A DNA stretch of 64,000 bases, taken from assembly GCA_903851195.1 (NCBI GenBank), contig CAINNJ010000053.1, positions 1 to 64,000 on the forward strand. The letters are read 5' to 3'. The notes under the pieces were generated by a model. The model made no database searches. It was given only the letters and a program-made list of their open reading frames with translations, and was not told where the DNA came from. The position numbers were made by a program, and so were the translations under genes. The first letter of the stretch is position 1. Every line of letters starts with the position of its first letter. Shown here piece after piece: positions 9,166-17,589 of this stretch. The DNA comes from an uncultured Acidobacteriia bacterium (GTDB lineage: Bacteria > Acidobacteriota > Terriglobia > Bryobacterales > Bryobacteraceae).

Positions 9166-9229
9166 CGCTGTAAACATACGCAGGGAGTTCGAAAAGTGTA
9201 AACCGAGACGCGAAAACGCGTTAACCGCG
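9166..9229. repeat. Imperfect 60-bp direct repeat, copy 1
   Basis: This segment and 9961-10021 align over about 64 columns at roughly 80% identity. Both begin CGCTGTAAACAT, share GTTCGAAA and ACCGAGA in the middle, and end ACGCGTTAACCGCG. They have the same orientation and flank the single gene at 9287-9832. Copy 1 lies about 100 bp upstream of the recombinase operon. They could be recombination sites, footprints of a cassette duplication, or divergent promoter duplicates. Confidence 0.75.
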
Positions 9230-9286
9230 AAGCTGCGACAGAAGTGGGGTCCCGACGGGCCAGCGAGCCGCTTAACATAAAGTGTA

Positions 9287-9832
9287 ATGTCGGAGATCGT
9301 TGACCTCGTCTCAAAGCACTACCAGTGGTTCTTCTCGGGACTGGGCGTGTTCCTATTGAGCGGTCTGATTGCACTGATTTCGAAGTTGCGCCCAAAAGCC
9401 GGGAACGCTCGGAACAACCACCCTCATCTGTCAGTCCATACGCAGAATATCGACTTGCGTGCGCGGGACCACCATGAGCACTACGATTACGCGCTCGGCA
9501 TCTTCATAGCGAATACCGGCAACTCCCCTATTCACATCTCGCGCGCCCTCTTCAAGAATGAGGTAAGGTTTCTCGGGACAGTCAAAAGGAAGAGCGCGCT
9601 TCCGATTTACCCGAGGGCATTTAAAGACGCGGAGAGCGGCGCCTACGAACTGAAGTTCGGCACCCAATGGTACGACCCACAGACGGATATTCCGCCGAGG
9701 GAGCGCGTTATGACTTATTTGCCCTTGAGCCGACCAGTTCCCGACGACTTGACAAATACGCGGAAACACGGACAGATCATCTTGCGTTACTCCTCCGATG
9801 AGAAAATTGGGACGCACGCGGTGTACGTCTGA
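9287..9832 (+). CDS. Hypothetical membrane-anchored protein
   Basis: This 181-residue protein has one N-terminal transmembrane helix (about residues 14-32, FFSGLGVFLLSGLIALIS) and a soluble, probably cytoplasmic, beta-rich domain of about 140 residues. The domain contains GIFIANTGNSPIHISRA, a pattern common in small Ig-like beta-sandwich domains of unknown function. I do not recognise the family. It is the only plus-strand gene in the island and is bounded by two imperfect direct repeats, which suggests it arrived or was duplicated as a unit. A CATAAA stretch 5 nt before the ATG could be a -10 box. It may be a cargo or defence gene of the island, but no motif supports that. Confidence 0.7.
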   Translation: MSEIVDLVSKHYQWFFSGLGVFLLSGLIALISKLRPKAGNARNNHPHLSVHTQNIDLRARDHHEHYDYALGIFIANTGNSPIHISRALFKNEVRFLGTVKRKSALPIYPRAFKDAESGAYELKFGTQWYDPQTDIPPRERVMTYLPLSRPVPDDLTNTRKHGQIILRYSSDEKIGTHAVYV

Positions 9833-9960
9833 TCGAGGCGACACGCAGTTCTTGCGAAGCGCCGAAGCGCCTGCCCCGCCAAAGTATTTCAAATCCGACC
9901 CGAAAACTCTGCCGCCGCCGAGAACCGCTTTCTGGTGCATTCGGCGCAGGGACCACGTCG

Positions 9961-10021
9961 CGCTGTAAACATTCGCCGCAGTTCGAAATTGTAGACCGAG
10001 ATACGAAACGCGTTAACCGCG
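9961..10021. repeat. Imperfect 60-bp direct repeat, copy 2
   Basis: This is the second copy of the repeat described for 9166-9229, with a few single-base gaps. It sits about 200 bp from the tRNA-Asn gene, in a stretch (9833-10224) where I see no convincing gene. The conserved 3' part contains GTTAAC within a near-palindrome (CGCGTTAACCGCG). Confidence 0.75.
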
Positions 10022-10224
10022 CCGAGGCACTCTCTGGAGAAACGGAGAATTCAGGCGAACGTGTGCCGCAAGGGCTAACGGGAGCAACCACGCCGACTCT
10101 CCGCGACCGGACAGGGAGAACAGAATCCTCTGGAAATATAGGCGAGTATTAGGGATATCTTGCGGAGGAGCGCAAGACGGATGGTGTCAACCAACGGGGC
10201 GTTGGCGTTCGGAGGGACAGAATT

Positions 10225-10299
<75 letters not shown>

Positions 10300-10346
10300 G
10301 CAACTACAGGAAGGTTTCTTTGATATTACACCATCCGCGCCCAAGA

Positions 10347-11117
10347 TCAAACCGGAATTGCAAAAGTATCCAGGGCGCGCACAAAATTTCTGTACAACTC
10401 CAATCCCTCCAGATGTTTAGGGGAAAGCTCAAAAACGATGTGGCGCGTCAGATACTCACGGGCCAGAGGCTCCGGGAACCCGCGTTCCTCGCATGCCTGC
10501 CGCACAATCTCATCCATATGGTCCCGTCCCCACCGCCAGGACGCCAAAAAAGCCTCCGCCGCGTCACGCGTCAGCGCCGCTTTGTGGCCTGCCCAGACCG
10601 CGAACACCATCGGGAGCCCGGTCCAGCGGGTCCACTCCTCCCCCAGATCCATCGTGTAATAAGGCAGTTGTTCCGGATCCAGCCGGAGCGCCGGATCGCC
10701 GATGATCAGCGCCGCGTCGCTTCCCGACAACATCTCTTCCAGCCGCGGACTCTGCCTCCGGATTTCCGGGCGGCAGCCGTAGCGCTCGGCCAGAATGATT
10801 CGGGTCAGCGCCACCGACGTGCGGGAGCCGGAATCCGCGGCGAGGGTCCGGATCTGATCGAAAGGCCGCTGCGAAATCAGCAGAATACTGCGCACGGGCC
10901 CGTCGCAGGCAATACCCAGATCGGGCAGAAAATCCAGTTGCAGCCGGTCCAGCTCGCCGCACGGCACCAGCCCGATGTCGGCCTCGCCGTTTCCCACCGC
11001 AGCCGCGCAAATCGCCGGCAGATCGAACCGGAAATCGAAAAGCCCTTGCTGTGGACCGTTTCGAAAGCCCCACACCAATGGCCAAGTATTGAGATAACTC
11101 ACCGCGGAGACGCGCAA
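10347..11117 (-). CDS. mqnA: Chorismate dehydratase (futalosine-pathway menaquinone synthesis)
   Basis: This 256-residue protein matches MqnA, which converts chorismate to 3-enolpyruvylbenzoate in the alternative (futalosine) menaquinone route. The N-terminus RVSAVSYLNTWPLVWGF and the block GEADIGLVPCGELDRL are family hallmarks of its periplasmic-binding-protein-like fold. The start is a TTG at 11117, chosen because the family begins at this point; no strong ribosome site is seen. It stands alone between tRNA-Asn and the NHL gene, with the other mqn genes not in the window. Presence of mqnA implies respiration through menaquinone. Length is slightly shorter than many homologues, but both ends are intact. 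Confidence 0.92.
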   Translation of the reverse strand: MRVSAVSYLNTWPLVWGFRNGPQQGLFDFRFDLPAICAAAVGNGEADIGLVPCGELDRLQLDFLPDLGIACDGPVRSILLISQRPFDQIRTLAADSGSRTSVALTRIILAERYGCRPEIRRQSPRLEEMLSGSDAALIIGDPALRLDPEQLPYYTMDLGEEWTRWTGLPMVFAVWAGHKAALTRDAAEAFLASWRWGRDHMDEIVRQACEERGFPEPLAREYLTRHIVFELSPKHLEGLELYRNFVRALDTFAIPV

Positions 11118-11272
11118 ACAACCAGTTTACGAGACCGGACTCCGCCAACTGTGCAGCGTTAGCCCTTTTTGCCTCAGGGGGATAAAGGAATGGCCCTCAA
11201 CCGTGCTATGTTGCGAGTGTGCGGACTTCTCGTCCGCTAACGCGCATCGATTCATAACTGGTTTATTTCATA

Positions 11273-14200
11273 ATGAGATCCGCCGTCGCCATCGTTTTCT
11301 CCTGCGTCCTCGCGCTGCCTCAGGCGATCGCGCAGATCACCCTGAATCCGACTCCGACCCGCGTTGTCGGGCAAACGTCTTTGCAGGTGACCAGTTTCAA
11401 TCCGAATCTCGTGGAAGGCCGCGAGTTCCTGGCTCCTCAGGGTCTCGCTCTCGACACGAGCACGAATCCGCCTGGTCTCTATGTAGTAGACACGGGAAAC
11501 AACCGCGTCCTCGGCTTCCGGAGCGCGGTGGCGTTCGCCAACGGCCAGAAGGCCAACGTCGTTCTGGGCCAGCCTGATTTCGTCACGACCACTCCGCAGG
11601 GGCCGGGCCGTGCCCGATCCGCCGGATTCGCCTCTCCCACCGGCATTGCCGTCGATGCCTCGGGCAATGTCTATGTCGTCGACTCGGGCAACAACCGGAT
11701 TCTCCGCTTTCCCAAACCTTTTGCGCAATCGAGCGACCAGGTACCCGATTTCGTCATCGGGCAGCAGTCTTTCACCACCAGCGGCGCGAATCAGGGCGGC
11801 ATTTCCGCGCAGACGCTGGCGCTTGCTTCTTCCGGTTCAACGCTCATCTCCTATCTCACGTTCGATACGGCGGGAAATCTGTGGGTTGCCGACCCCGGAA
11901 ACAACCGGGTTCTGCGCTTCAGCGCGTCCGTGCTCGGAAGTCAGGCCGTGCCCGGCCCCGCCGCCGATCTGGTGCTGGGTCAGCAGGACTTCGTCAGTAG
12001 CTCATTCACGGGAACCACGACGACCTTGTCCGGCGTGCTCTCCCCCACAGGCATCGCTTTCGATTCCGGCGGACGGCTCTTTGTGTCCGAATCGGCCTCG
12101 AATCAGCGCAGCCGCATTCTGGTCTGGACGCCGCCTTTTCGGACCGGCCAACTCGCCACCCGGCTCTTGGGAGTCGATCTTGATACCGTGCAGCCGCCGG
12201 CGGTGAGTGAACTCCAGCTGAATGGCGGAACCAGCGCGCTGTTCCCGGTAGGCAGCCAGATGGGTATTGCCGATACACTGAACAGTCGCCTCCTGCTCTA
12301 CCCTCCTTTTGAGCAGTGGACTTCGAACAGCCTCAATCAGGCCGCCGTTCAGGTTATCGGACAGACCGACTTTATCTCCGGTAGCATCAATCAGGGCCAA
12401 CCCTCCGCGGGGCCTTCCACCCTTTCACATCCCGCGGCGGCGGTCTTTTCCGGCACCGAACTCTTCGTCGCGGATTCCCTCAACCATCGTGTGGTGGTGC
12501 TGCCCTCGTCCGGGTCCGGTTTCGCTCCTGCCACCCGCGTTTTAGGGCAGGACGGGCTGAATTTGAATTCGCCCAATCTGATCGAAGGCCGTGAGCTCAA
12601 CTTTTCTTCGTTCGGTTCGAACACCGTGGACGCCGGCGTTGCGATCGATCTGGCCTCTTCGCCGCCGCATCTTTACATTGCGGACACTTATAACAACCGG
12701 ATTCTCGGCTATAAAGATCTCCGCAACCTGCAGCCCGGCGCGAAGGCCGATATCGTCATTGGGCAGCCCGATTTCCAGCGTTCGCTCGCGAACTACCCCT
12801 CGAACGACGCGAACCGGCCCAACCAGTCCGGTCTGCTGACGCCCACCGGTCTCTACGTGGATACCGATGGCAACCTCTACGTGGCGGACACCGGCAACGG
12901 CAGAGTCGTCCGGTTCCCCAAACCGTTTGAGAACTACACTCCCGGCTCTCTGGAAGCCGCGGACCTGGTTCTGGGTCAGGTCAGCTTCTTCACCAAAATC
13001 ACGGACGCTACCGCGCGCACCATGGCGGCGCCTTACGGCCTTTCGCAGGCCAGCGATCATGGCTTGCTGGTGTCCGATTCCGTTCACCACCGGGTCCTGT
13101 TCTTCCCCGGCAATTCCAAAACGTTTACCAGCGGGGAATCCGCCACCATCGTTTTTGGCCAGACCACCTTTTCCGCCGCCGGTTCCGGCAACGGCGACAG
13201 CCAGCTGAATTCACCGCATCACATCGCGACCGATAACGACGATCGTCTGTACGTGGCGGATTCCGGAAATGGCCGGGTAATGATTTTCGACCACGCTCCG
13301 ACGTCCAGTTCCGGCGCGCACGCGGCCATCGTTCTGACCACCGGCCTTTCCAGCCCGCGCGGTATGCATGTCAACCGGATCACGGGCGATATCTGGGTGG
13401 CCGACGCCGGCAGCAATTCGGCGATTCGCTTTCCGCAATTTAACGTTCTCGCCACCAGTCCGAACTTCGCCTCAAATGCGAGCATTCCGGCGGCGAGCCC
13501 GCGGGCACTCGCCGAGGATGCGTGGGGAAATATTTTTATCGCCGATTCCGCCAACCGCGTGGTGATCCATTACCCCGGCCTCTCCAGTCTGAATGCCGCG
13601 AACTTCATCTATGGAAACCAGTTGGCGCCGGGCATGATCGCCGCGCTATATTCCACGGGGAACTTTCACCAGTTCGGTACCTCGGCGCAATCCGCGCCAG
13701 CCTATAAGTTTCCGTTGCCGCGGGAGCTGAACGGGATCCAGGTTCTATTGAACGGCATGGCCGTGCCGCTCTTCTTCACCGGCACGGACCAGATCAACTT
13801 CCAGGTCCCCATGAGCGCGCCCCAGTCCGGAACGGGCAGCCTGCAGGTGATCGAGACGTCCACCGGCAGACTCCTCGGGGACACAACGGTAGCGTTCCTC
13901 GACGCAGTGCCCGGTATCTTCACCCAGGCCGCCAACGGCAGCGGGGCGGCGATCGCGGTGAACGAAGACAATACGCTGAATACGCAAACCAATCCGGCCG
14001 TCGCAGGTCACTTTATTACGCTCTATGGCACCGGCCAGGGTGTGGTGGATGGCGCTCCTCCGGACGGCGATGTCTCGAACAAGGCGCTTCCGTCGTCCCG
14101 CCCGCCCACGGTCATCATTTCTCCGTCCCTGAAAGAGCCGATCATCACCGGCCCGGACGTGCAGTATGCCGGTCTGGCGCCGGGTCTGGTCGGCGTCTGG

Positions 14201-14341
14201 CAGGTGAACGTGAAAATCCCGACAGACGTCGTGACGCTCCCCACCAATCCGGTCCAGGTGATCATCCTGCAAAACAGCCATCCCAGCGGCGGCGGCGCCC
14301 TGGGCAGGCCCGTTTTGATTTACGTCAGGCAGCCCATGTGA
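11273..14341 (+). CDS. Secreted NHL-repeat propeller protein with C-terminal TIGR03437-type domain
   Basis: This 1022-residue exported protein has a signal peptide (residues 1-21, ending AIAQ) and about eleven NHL-type repeats. Each repeat carries a core such as ADTGNGRVVRF, VDSGNNRILRF or ADTYNNRILGY, spread over residues 60-780 and probably forming two beta-propellers. The last 230 residues (from about 790) match the domain known as TIGR03437, with ITLYGTGQGVVDG and GQINFQVP-like motifs. That domain is greatly expanded in Solibacter relatives. Ligand and role are unknown; NHL propellers usually bind proteins, glycans or RNA. The gene is monocistronic, divergent from mqnA, with convergent ymdB starting 19 bp after its stop. 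Confidence 0.9.
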   Translation: MRSAVAIVFSCVLALPQAIAQITLNPTPTRVVGQTSLQVTSFNPNLVEGREFLAPQGLALDTSTNPPGLYVVDTGNNRVLGFRSAVAFANGQKANVVLGQPDFVTTTPQGPGRARSAGFASPTGIAVDASGNVYVVDSGNNRILRFPKPFAQSSDQVPDFVIGQQSFTTSGANQGGISAQTLALASSGSTLISYLTFDTAGNLWVADPGNNRVLRFSASVLGSQAVPGPAADLVLGQQDFVSSSFTGTTTTLSGVLSPTGIAFDSGGRLFVSESASNQRSRILVWTPPFRTGQLATRLLGVDLDTVQPPAVSELQLNGGTSALFPVGSQMGIADTLNSRLLLYPPFEQWTSNSLNQAAVQVIGQTDFISGSINQGQPSAGPSTLSHPAAAVFSGTELFVADSLNHRVVVLPSSGSGFAPATRVLGQDGLNLNSPNLIEGRELNFSSFGSNTVDAGVAIDLASSPPHLYIADTYNNRILGYKDLRNLQPGAKADIVIGQPDFQRSLANYPSNDANRPNQSGLLTPTGLYVDTDGNLYVADTGNGRVVRFPKPFENYTPGSLEAADLVLGQVSFFTKITDATARTMAAPYGLSQASDHGLLVSDSVHHRVLFFPGNSKTFTSGESATIVFGQTTFSAAGSGNGDSQLNSPHHIATDNDDRLYVADSGNGRVMIFDHAPTSSSGAHAAIVLTTGLSSPRGMHVNRITGDIWVADAGSNSAIRFPQFNVLATSPNFASNASIPAASPRALAEDAWGNIFIADSANRVVIHYPGLSSLNAANFIYGNQLAPGMIAALYSTGNFHQFGTSAQSAPAYKFPLPRELNGIQVLLNGMAVPLFFTGTDQINFQVPMSAPQSGTGSLQVIETSTGRLLGDTTVAFLDAVPGIFTQAANGSGAAIAVNEDNTLNTQTNPAVAGHFITLYGTGQGVVDGAPPDGDVSNKALPSSRPPTVIISPSLKEPIITGPDVQYAGLAPGLVGVWQVNVKIPTDVVTLPTNPVQVIILQNSHPSGGGALGRPVLIYVRQPM

Positions 14342-14359
14342 CCACTCAGCGAAAACGCT

Positions 14360-15142
14360 TTAGTCGCCCTTTACGGTATGCCGGCGAATCGAAAGCGCCT
14401 TGCCGGTTGCCTCATCCACGTCCACGATCACCGAGTGCAGTTCGACGCAGCCCTTCGCCGCTTCCATCTTGATCGGCATCGCCGTCAGAAATTTCTGGAT
14501 AACCGGCTCCTTTTCCACGCCGATGACGGAATCGTAAGGTCCGGTCATACCGCAGTCTGTCTGGTACGCCGTGCCGCCCGGCAGGATGCGCGTGTCGGCG
14601 GTGGGAATATGCGTGTGCGTCCCCACCATCGCCGAAACACGTCCGTCCAGATACCAGCCCATCGCCACCTTCTCGCTGGTCACCTCGGCATGGAAATCGA
14701 CGAACCGGACTTTCACTTCTTCCGGAATGCCCGCCAGCACCTGATCGATCTTCCGGAACGGACAATCGGTGTTGGCCATGTACACCCGGCCCTGCAGATT
14801 CATCACGGCGCATTTCGCGCCGCTTCGCGTCTCGTGAATATAAAGGCCCGAGCCGGGAGCGGGAACGGGATAGTTGGCCGGCCGGATCAGCCGGGGCTGC
14901 CGACTCAGGTAATCGTAAATGTCCCGCTTGTCCCAGATGTGATTGCCGGACGTCATCACGTCGATGCCGGAACGAAAGAGATCCTCGGCGATATTGGGCG
15001 TGATGCCGAAGCCCGCGGCCGAGTTTTCGCCGTTCGCGATCACCACATCAATGCCCTGCGAGGCCCGGATATCCGCCAGATGGTCCGCGACAATGCTGCG
15101 GCCCGCATGGCCGAAAATATCGCCGATAAAAAGTAGTTTCAA
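14360..15142 (-). CDS. ymdB: YmdB-family metallophosphoesterase (TIGR00282)
   Basis: This 260-residue dinuclear-metal phosphoesterase is related to Bacillus YmdB, which hydrolyses 2',3'-cyclic nucleotides and affects biofilm and motility choices. Metal-binding motifs are intact: FIGDIFG near the N-terminus, ANGENSAAG, TSGNHIWD, DFHAEVTSEK and GTHTHIPTAD. The open frame extends far upstream, but that part is antisense to the neighbouring gene. The TTG at 15142 gives the canonical LKLLFIGD start. It is divergent from the hyuA-like gene across 42 bp, so their promoters must be compact. The physiological substrate in this organism is not shown by the sequence. Confidence 0.9.
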   Translation of the reverse strand: MKLLFIGDIFGHAGRSIVADHLADIRASQGIDVVIANGENSAAGFGITPNIAEDLFRSGIDVMTSGNHIWDKRDIYDYLSRQPRLIRPANYPVPAPGSGLYIHETRSGAKCAVMNLQGRVYMANTDCPFRKIDQVLAGIPEEVKVRFVDFHAEVTSEKVAMGWYLDGRVSAMVGTHTHIPTADTRILPGGTAYQTDCGMTGPYDSVIGVEKEPVIQKFLTAMPIKMEAAKGCVELHSVIVDVDEATGKALSIRRHTVKGD

Positions 15143-15184
15143 TGTAGGGAGGTACCTTAGGGGAAGAAGCCCTTTTATTTTCCC

Positions 15185-17089
15185 ATGCGGATTGGTATTG
15201 ATTCGGGAGGCACCTTTACAGACTTCGCCGTTCTGCACGACGACGGCCGGCTGGAGTCGTTCAAATTGCGGTCCAGTCCGGCGTCGCCGGCCAGTGTGAT
15301 CCTTGCGGGAATCGCGCGCGCCGTCCCCGCGCGAACCAGGGCCGACCTCGTTCACGGCTCCACGGTGGCAACCAACGCTCTTCTGGAGCGAAAGGGCGCG
15401 AAGACGGCCTTCGTCACCACGCGCGGCTTCGAAGACCTGATCGCCATCGGCCGGCAAAACCGGCCGGAACTCTACAATCTCACTCCTTTCCCGGCGCGTC
15501 CTCTGGTGGCCCCCGACATGTGCTTCGGCGTGGATGAGCGAATTCTCTTCGACGGCGCCATCGAGCGTCCGCTGCAGCCCGGCAATCTGGCCGAAAGGCT
15601 GGCCGGCGCGGAATCCGTCGCCATCTGCCTGCTGCACTCGTATCAGAACGACGCCCATGAACGCGCTTTGCTGGAAGCGCTGCGCGGCAGCGGCGCCTAC
15701 GTCTGCGCCAGCTGCGACGTGTCGCCGGAATTCCGGGAATTCGAGCGCGCCAGCACCACCGTGATCAACGCTTACGTGGGTCCGCTGATGGATCGCTACC
15801 TCGGCGAACTCGAAGCCGGGTGCCGCTGGCCCGTGGCGATCATGCAGTCGAACGGAGGCCTGCTGACGGCCGGAGAAGCGCGCCGGAACGCCGTGCGCAC
15901 CATTCTCTCCGGACCCGCGGGCGGGATCGTCGGTGGCGTCGAAATCGCCCGCCTCGCCGGATTCAAAAAGGCCCTGACGTTCGACATGGGCGGCACCTCC
16001 ACGGACGTCGCGCTGGCCGGTCAGGAGCCGAGACTCACCACCGAAGCGCGCATCGAATCGTTCCCAGTCCGTGTTCCCATGCTGGATATCCACACCGTGG
16101 GCGCCGGCGGCGGGTCGCTTGCTTACGTCGACGCCGGAGGCAGCCTGCGCGTCGGCCCACAGAGTGCCGGCGCGGTGCCCGGGCCTGCCTGTTATGGCGT
16201 CGGCGAAGGCGCAACCGTCACGGATGCGCACGTGGTGCTGGGCCGCATTGCAGCCGATCAACTGGTGGGCGGCGAGATGCACCTGGACCCCGCGCGGGCC
16301 GAAGCGGCCGTGGCGCGCATCGGCGCCCAACTTGGCCTCGATCCCGTGGCCGCGGCAGCCGCCATTATCCGGGTCGCGGATTCGAACATGGAACGCGCCA
16401 TTCGCGGCGTCTCCGTGGAACGCGGCGAAGACCCGCGCGATTTTCCTCTCGTCGCATTCGGCGGCGGCGGCGGACTCCACGCCTGCGAACTGGCGGCCGA
16501 ACTCGGCGTGACCACCGTGATCGTTCCGCGCCTGGCCGGTGCTCTCTCCGCACTGGGAATGCTGCTGGCCGACCGCACCCGGGACTACTCCATTGGGGCC
16601 CTCGGCGCCACCGATCTGGAAGCGCGCTTCCGCAACCTGGAAAAGCAGGCGGCCAAAGACGTGCGAGGCGCGGAACTGCATCGCTTCGCCGACGTGCGCT
16701 ACGCCGGTCAGAGTTACGAACTCACCATCCCCGCAGGCGGCGATTTTCACCGCGCGCACCAGCAGGTTTACGGTTATTCGGATCCGCACCGCGCCACCGA
16801 AACCGTCACCCTGCGCGTGCGCGCGGTGGTGGCGGTCCCAAGGCCGTCCCTGAAGATCCCGCGGCGTCAGGCGGGCGCGCCGGGTTCCCGGAAGGTCTGG
16901 ATCGCGGGACGCTGGCGCAAGGTTCCCGCCGGACCGCGGGACGCCTTCCCCGCGAAGCCCCAGCCAGGACCGCTGCTGGTTACCGACTACGGTTCCACCA
17001 CGCTCGTGCCGGCCGGTTGGACCATGACAAAGGACGCGGCGGGGAGTTTGATCCTTAACCGGGATAACCGCCCGCAATATAACTCGTAA
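15185..17089 (+). CDS. Hydantoinase/oxoprolinase family protein, HyuA-like
   Basis: This 634-residue protein is an ATP-dependent ring-opening amidohydrolase of the HyuA/5-oxoprolinase/acetone carboxylase beta-like family. It has the actin-like ATPase signature DSGGTFTDF at residues 6-14, GSTVATNALLERKG at about 58-71, the second phosphate motif DMGGTSTDVAL at about 263-273, and AFGGGGGLHA further on. The usual partner, HyuB, is not adjacent, so the substrate (hydantoin, oxoproline or another lactam) is uncertain. Its last 35 nt overlap the convergent CBS-domain gene. The start at 15185 places the ATPase motif at the expected distance. The C-terminal third (residues 480-634) is more divergent. 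Confidence 0.88.
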   Translation: MRIGIDSGGTFTDFAVLHDDGRLESFKLRSSPASPASVILAGIARAVPARTRADLVHGSTVATNALLERKGAKTAFVTTRGFEDLIAIGRQNRPELYNLTPFPARPLVAPDMCFGVDERILFDGAIERPLQPGNLAERLAGAESVAICLLHSYQNDAHERALLEALRGSGAYVCASCDVSPEFREFERASTTVINAYVGPLMDRYLGELEAGCRWPVAIMQSNGGLLTAGEARRNAVRTILSGPAGGIVGGVEIARLAGFKKALTFDMGGTSTDVALAGQEPRLTTEARIESFPVRVPMLDIHTVGAGGGSLAYVDAGGSLRVGPQSAGAVPGPACYGVGEGATVTDAHVVLGRIAADQLVGGEMHLDPARAEAAVARIGAQLGLDPVAAAAAIIRVADSNMERAIRGVSVERGEDPRDFPLVAFGGGGGLHACELAAELGVTTVIVPRLAGALSALGMLLADRTRDYSIGALGATDLEARFRNLEKQAAKDVRGAELHRFADVRYAGQSYELTIPAGGDFHRAHQQVYGYSDPHRATETVTLRVRAVVAVPRPSLKIPRRQAGAPGSRKVWIAGRWRKVPAGPRDAFPAKPQPGPLLVTDYGSTTLVPAGWTMTKDAAGSLILNRDNRPQYNS

Positions 17090-17504
17090 GGTGATCGATG
17101 GTCGCGGCCTGCGCCGAGATGATCGAATTCACCAGGTCGCCGATCGAGACGATGCCGCACAGTTCCCCGCGGTCCACCACCAGTACATGCCGGTTTCTCC
17201 GGTGGATCATGAGCCGCATGCAGTCTTCCACGGATTCCTCCGGCGGCACGGTGATCGCCGGATGCGTCATTGCCTCGCGAACCGTGGTGTCCCGCGACGC
17301 GCGTCCCAGCAGGATCACCTTACGCGCGTAATCGCGCTCGGAAAAAATGCCGATCAGCCGGTGGTTTTCGAGCACCGCCAGGGCGCCGATATCCTCCTCC
17401 GCCATGCGTGCCACGGCTTCGTAGACCGTGGCATCCGGCGAAATGGAACTGACGGCGGAACCCTTGCGATTCAGAATCGTGCGCAGCGTGCCGGTAAAGT
17501 CCAT
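17055..17504 (-). CDS. Two-CBS-domain protein
   Basis: This 149-residue protein consists of a pair of CBS motifs (about residues 14-70 and 78-135), which form a Bateman module that binds adenine nucleotides or S-adenosylmethionine. The tell-tale stretches are GIFSERDYARKV and GIVSIGDLVNSII. There is no attached enzyme or channel domain, so it is likely a stand-alone energy sensor or regulatory subunit. A strong ribosome site (AGGAGG) precedes the ATG at 17504. Its 3' end overlaps the end of the hyuA-like gene by 35 nt on the opposite strand. The partner protein is unknown. Confidence 0.9.
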   Translation of the reverse strand: MDFTGTLRTILNRKGSAVSSISPDATVYEAVARMAEEDIGALAVLENHRLIGIFSERDYARKVILLGRASRDTTVREAMTHPAITVPPEESVEDCMRLMIHRRNRHVLVVDRGELCGIVSIGDLVNSIISAQAATIDHLTSYIAGGYPG

Positions 17505-17589
17505 GCCTTCTCCTCCTGCGACAACGGCACCACACTAACGATGCGCGATGCCGGAAGCAATGGGCGGGCAGTCCCGGCCGTGCGAACGA

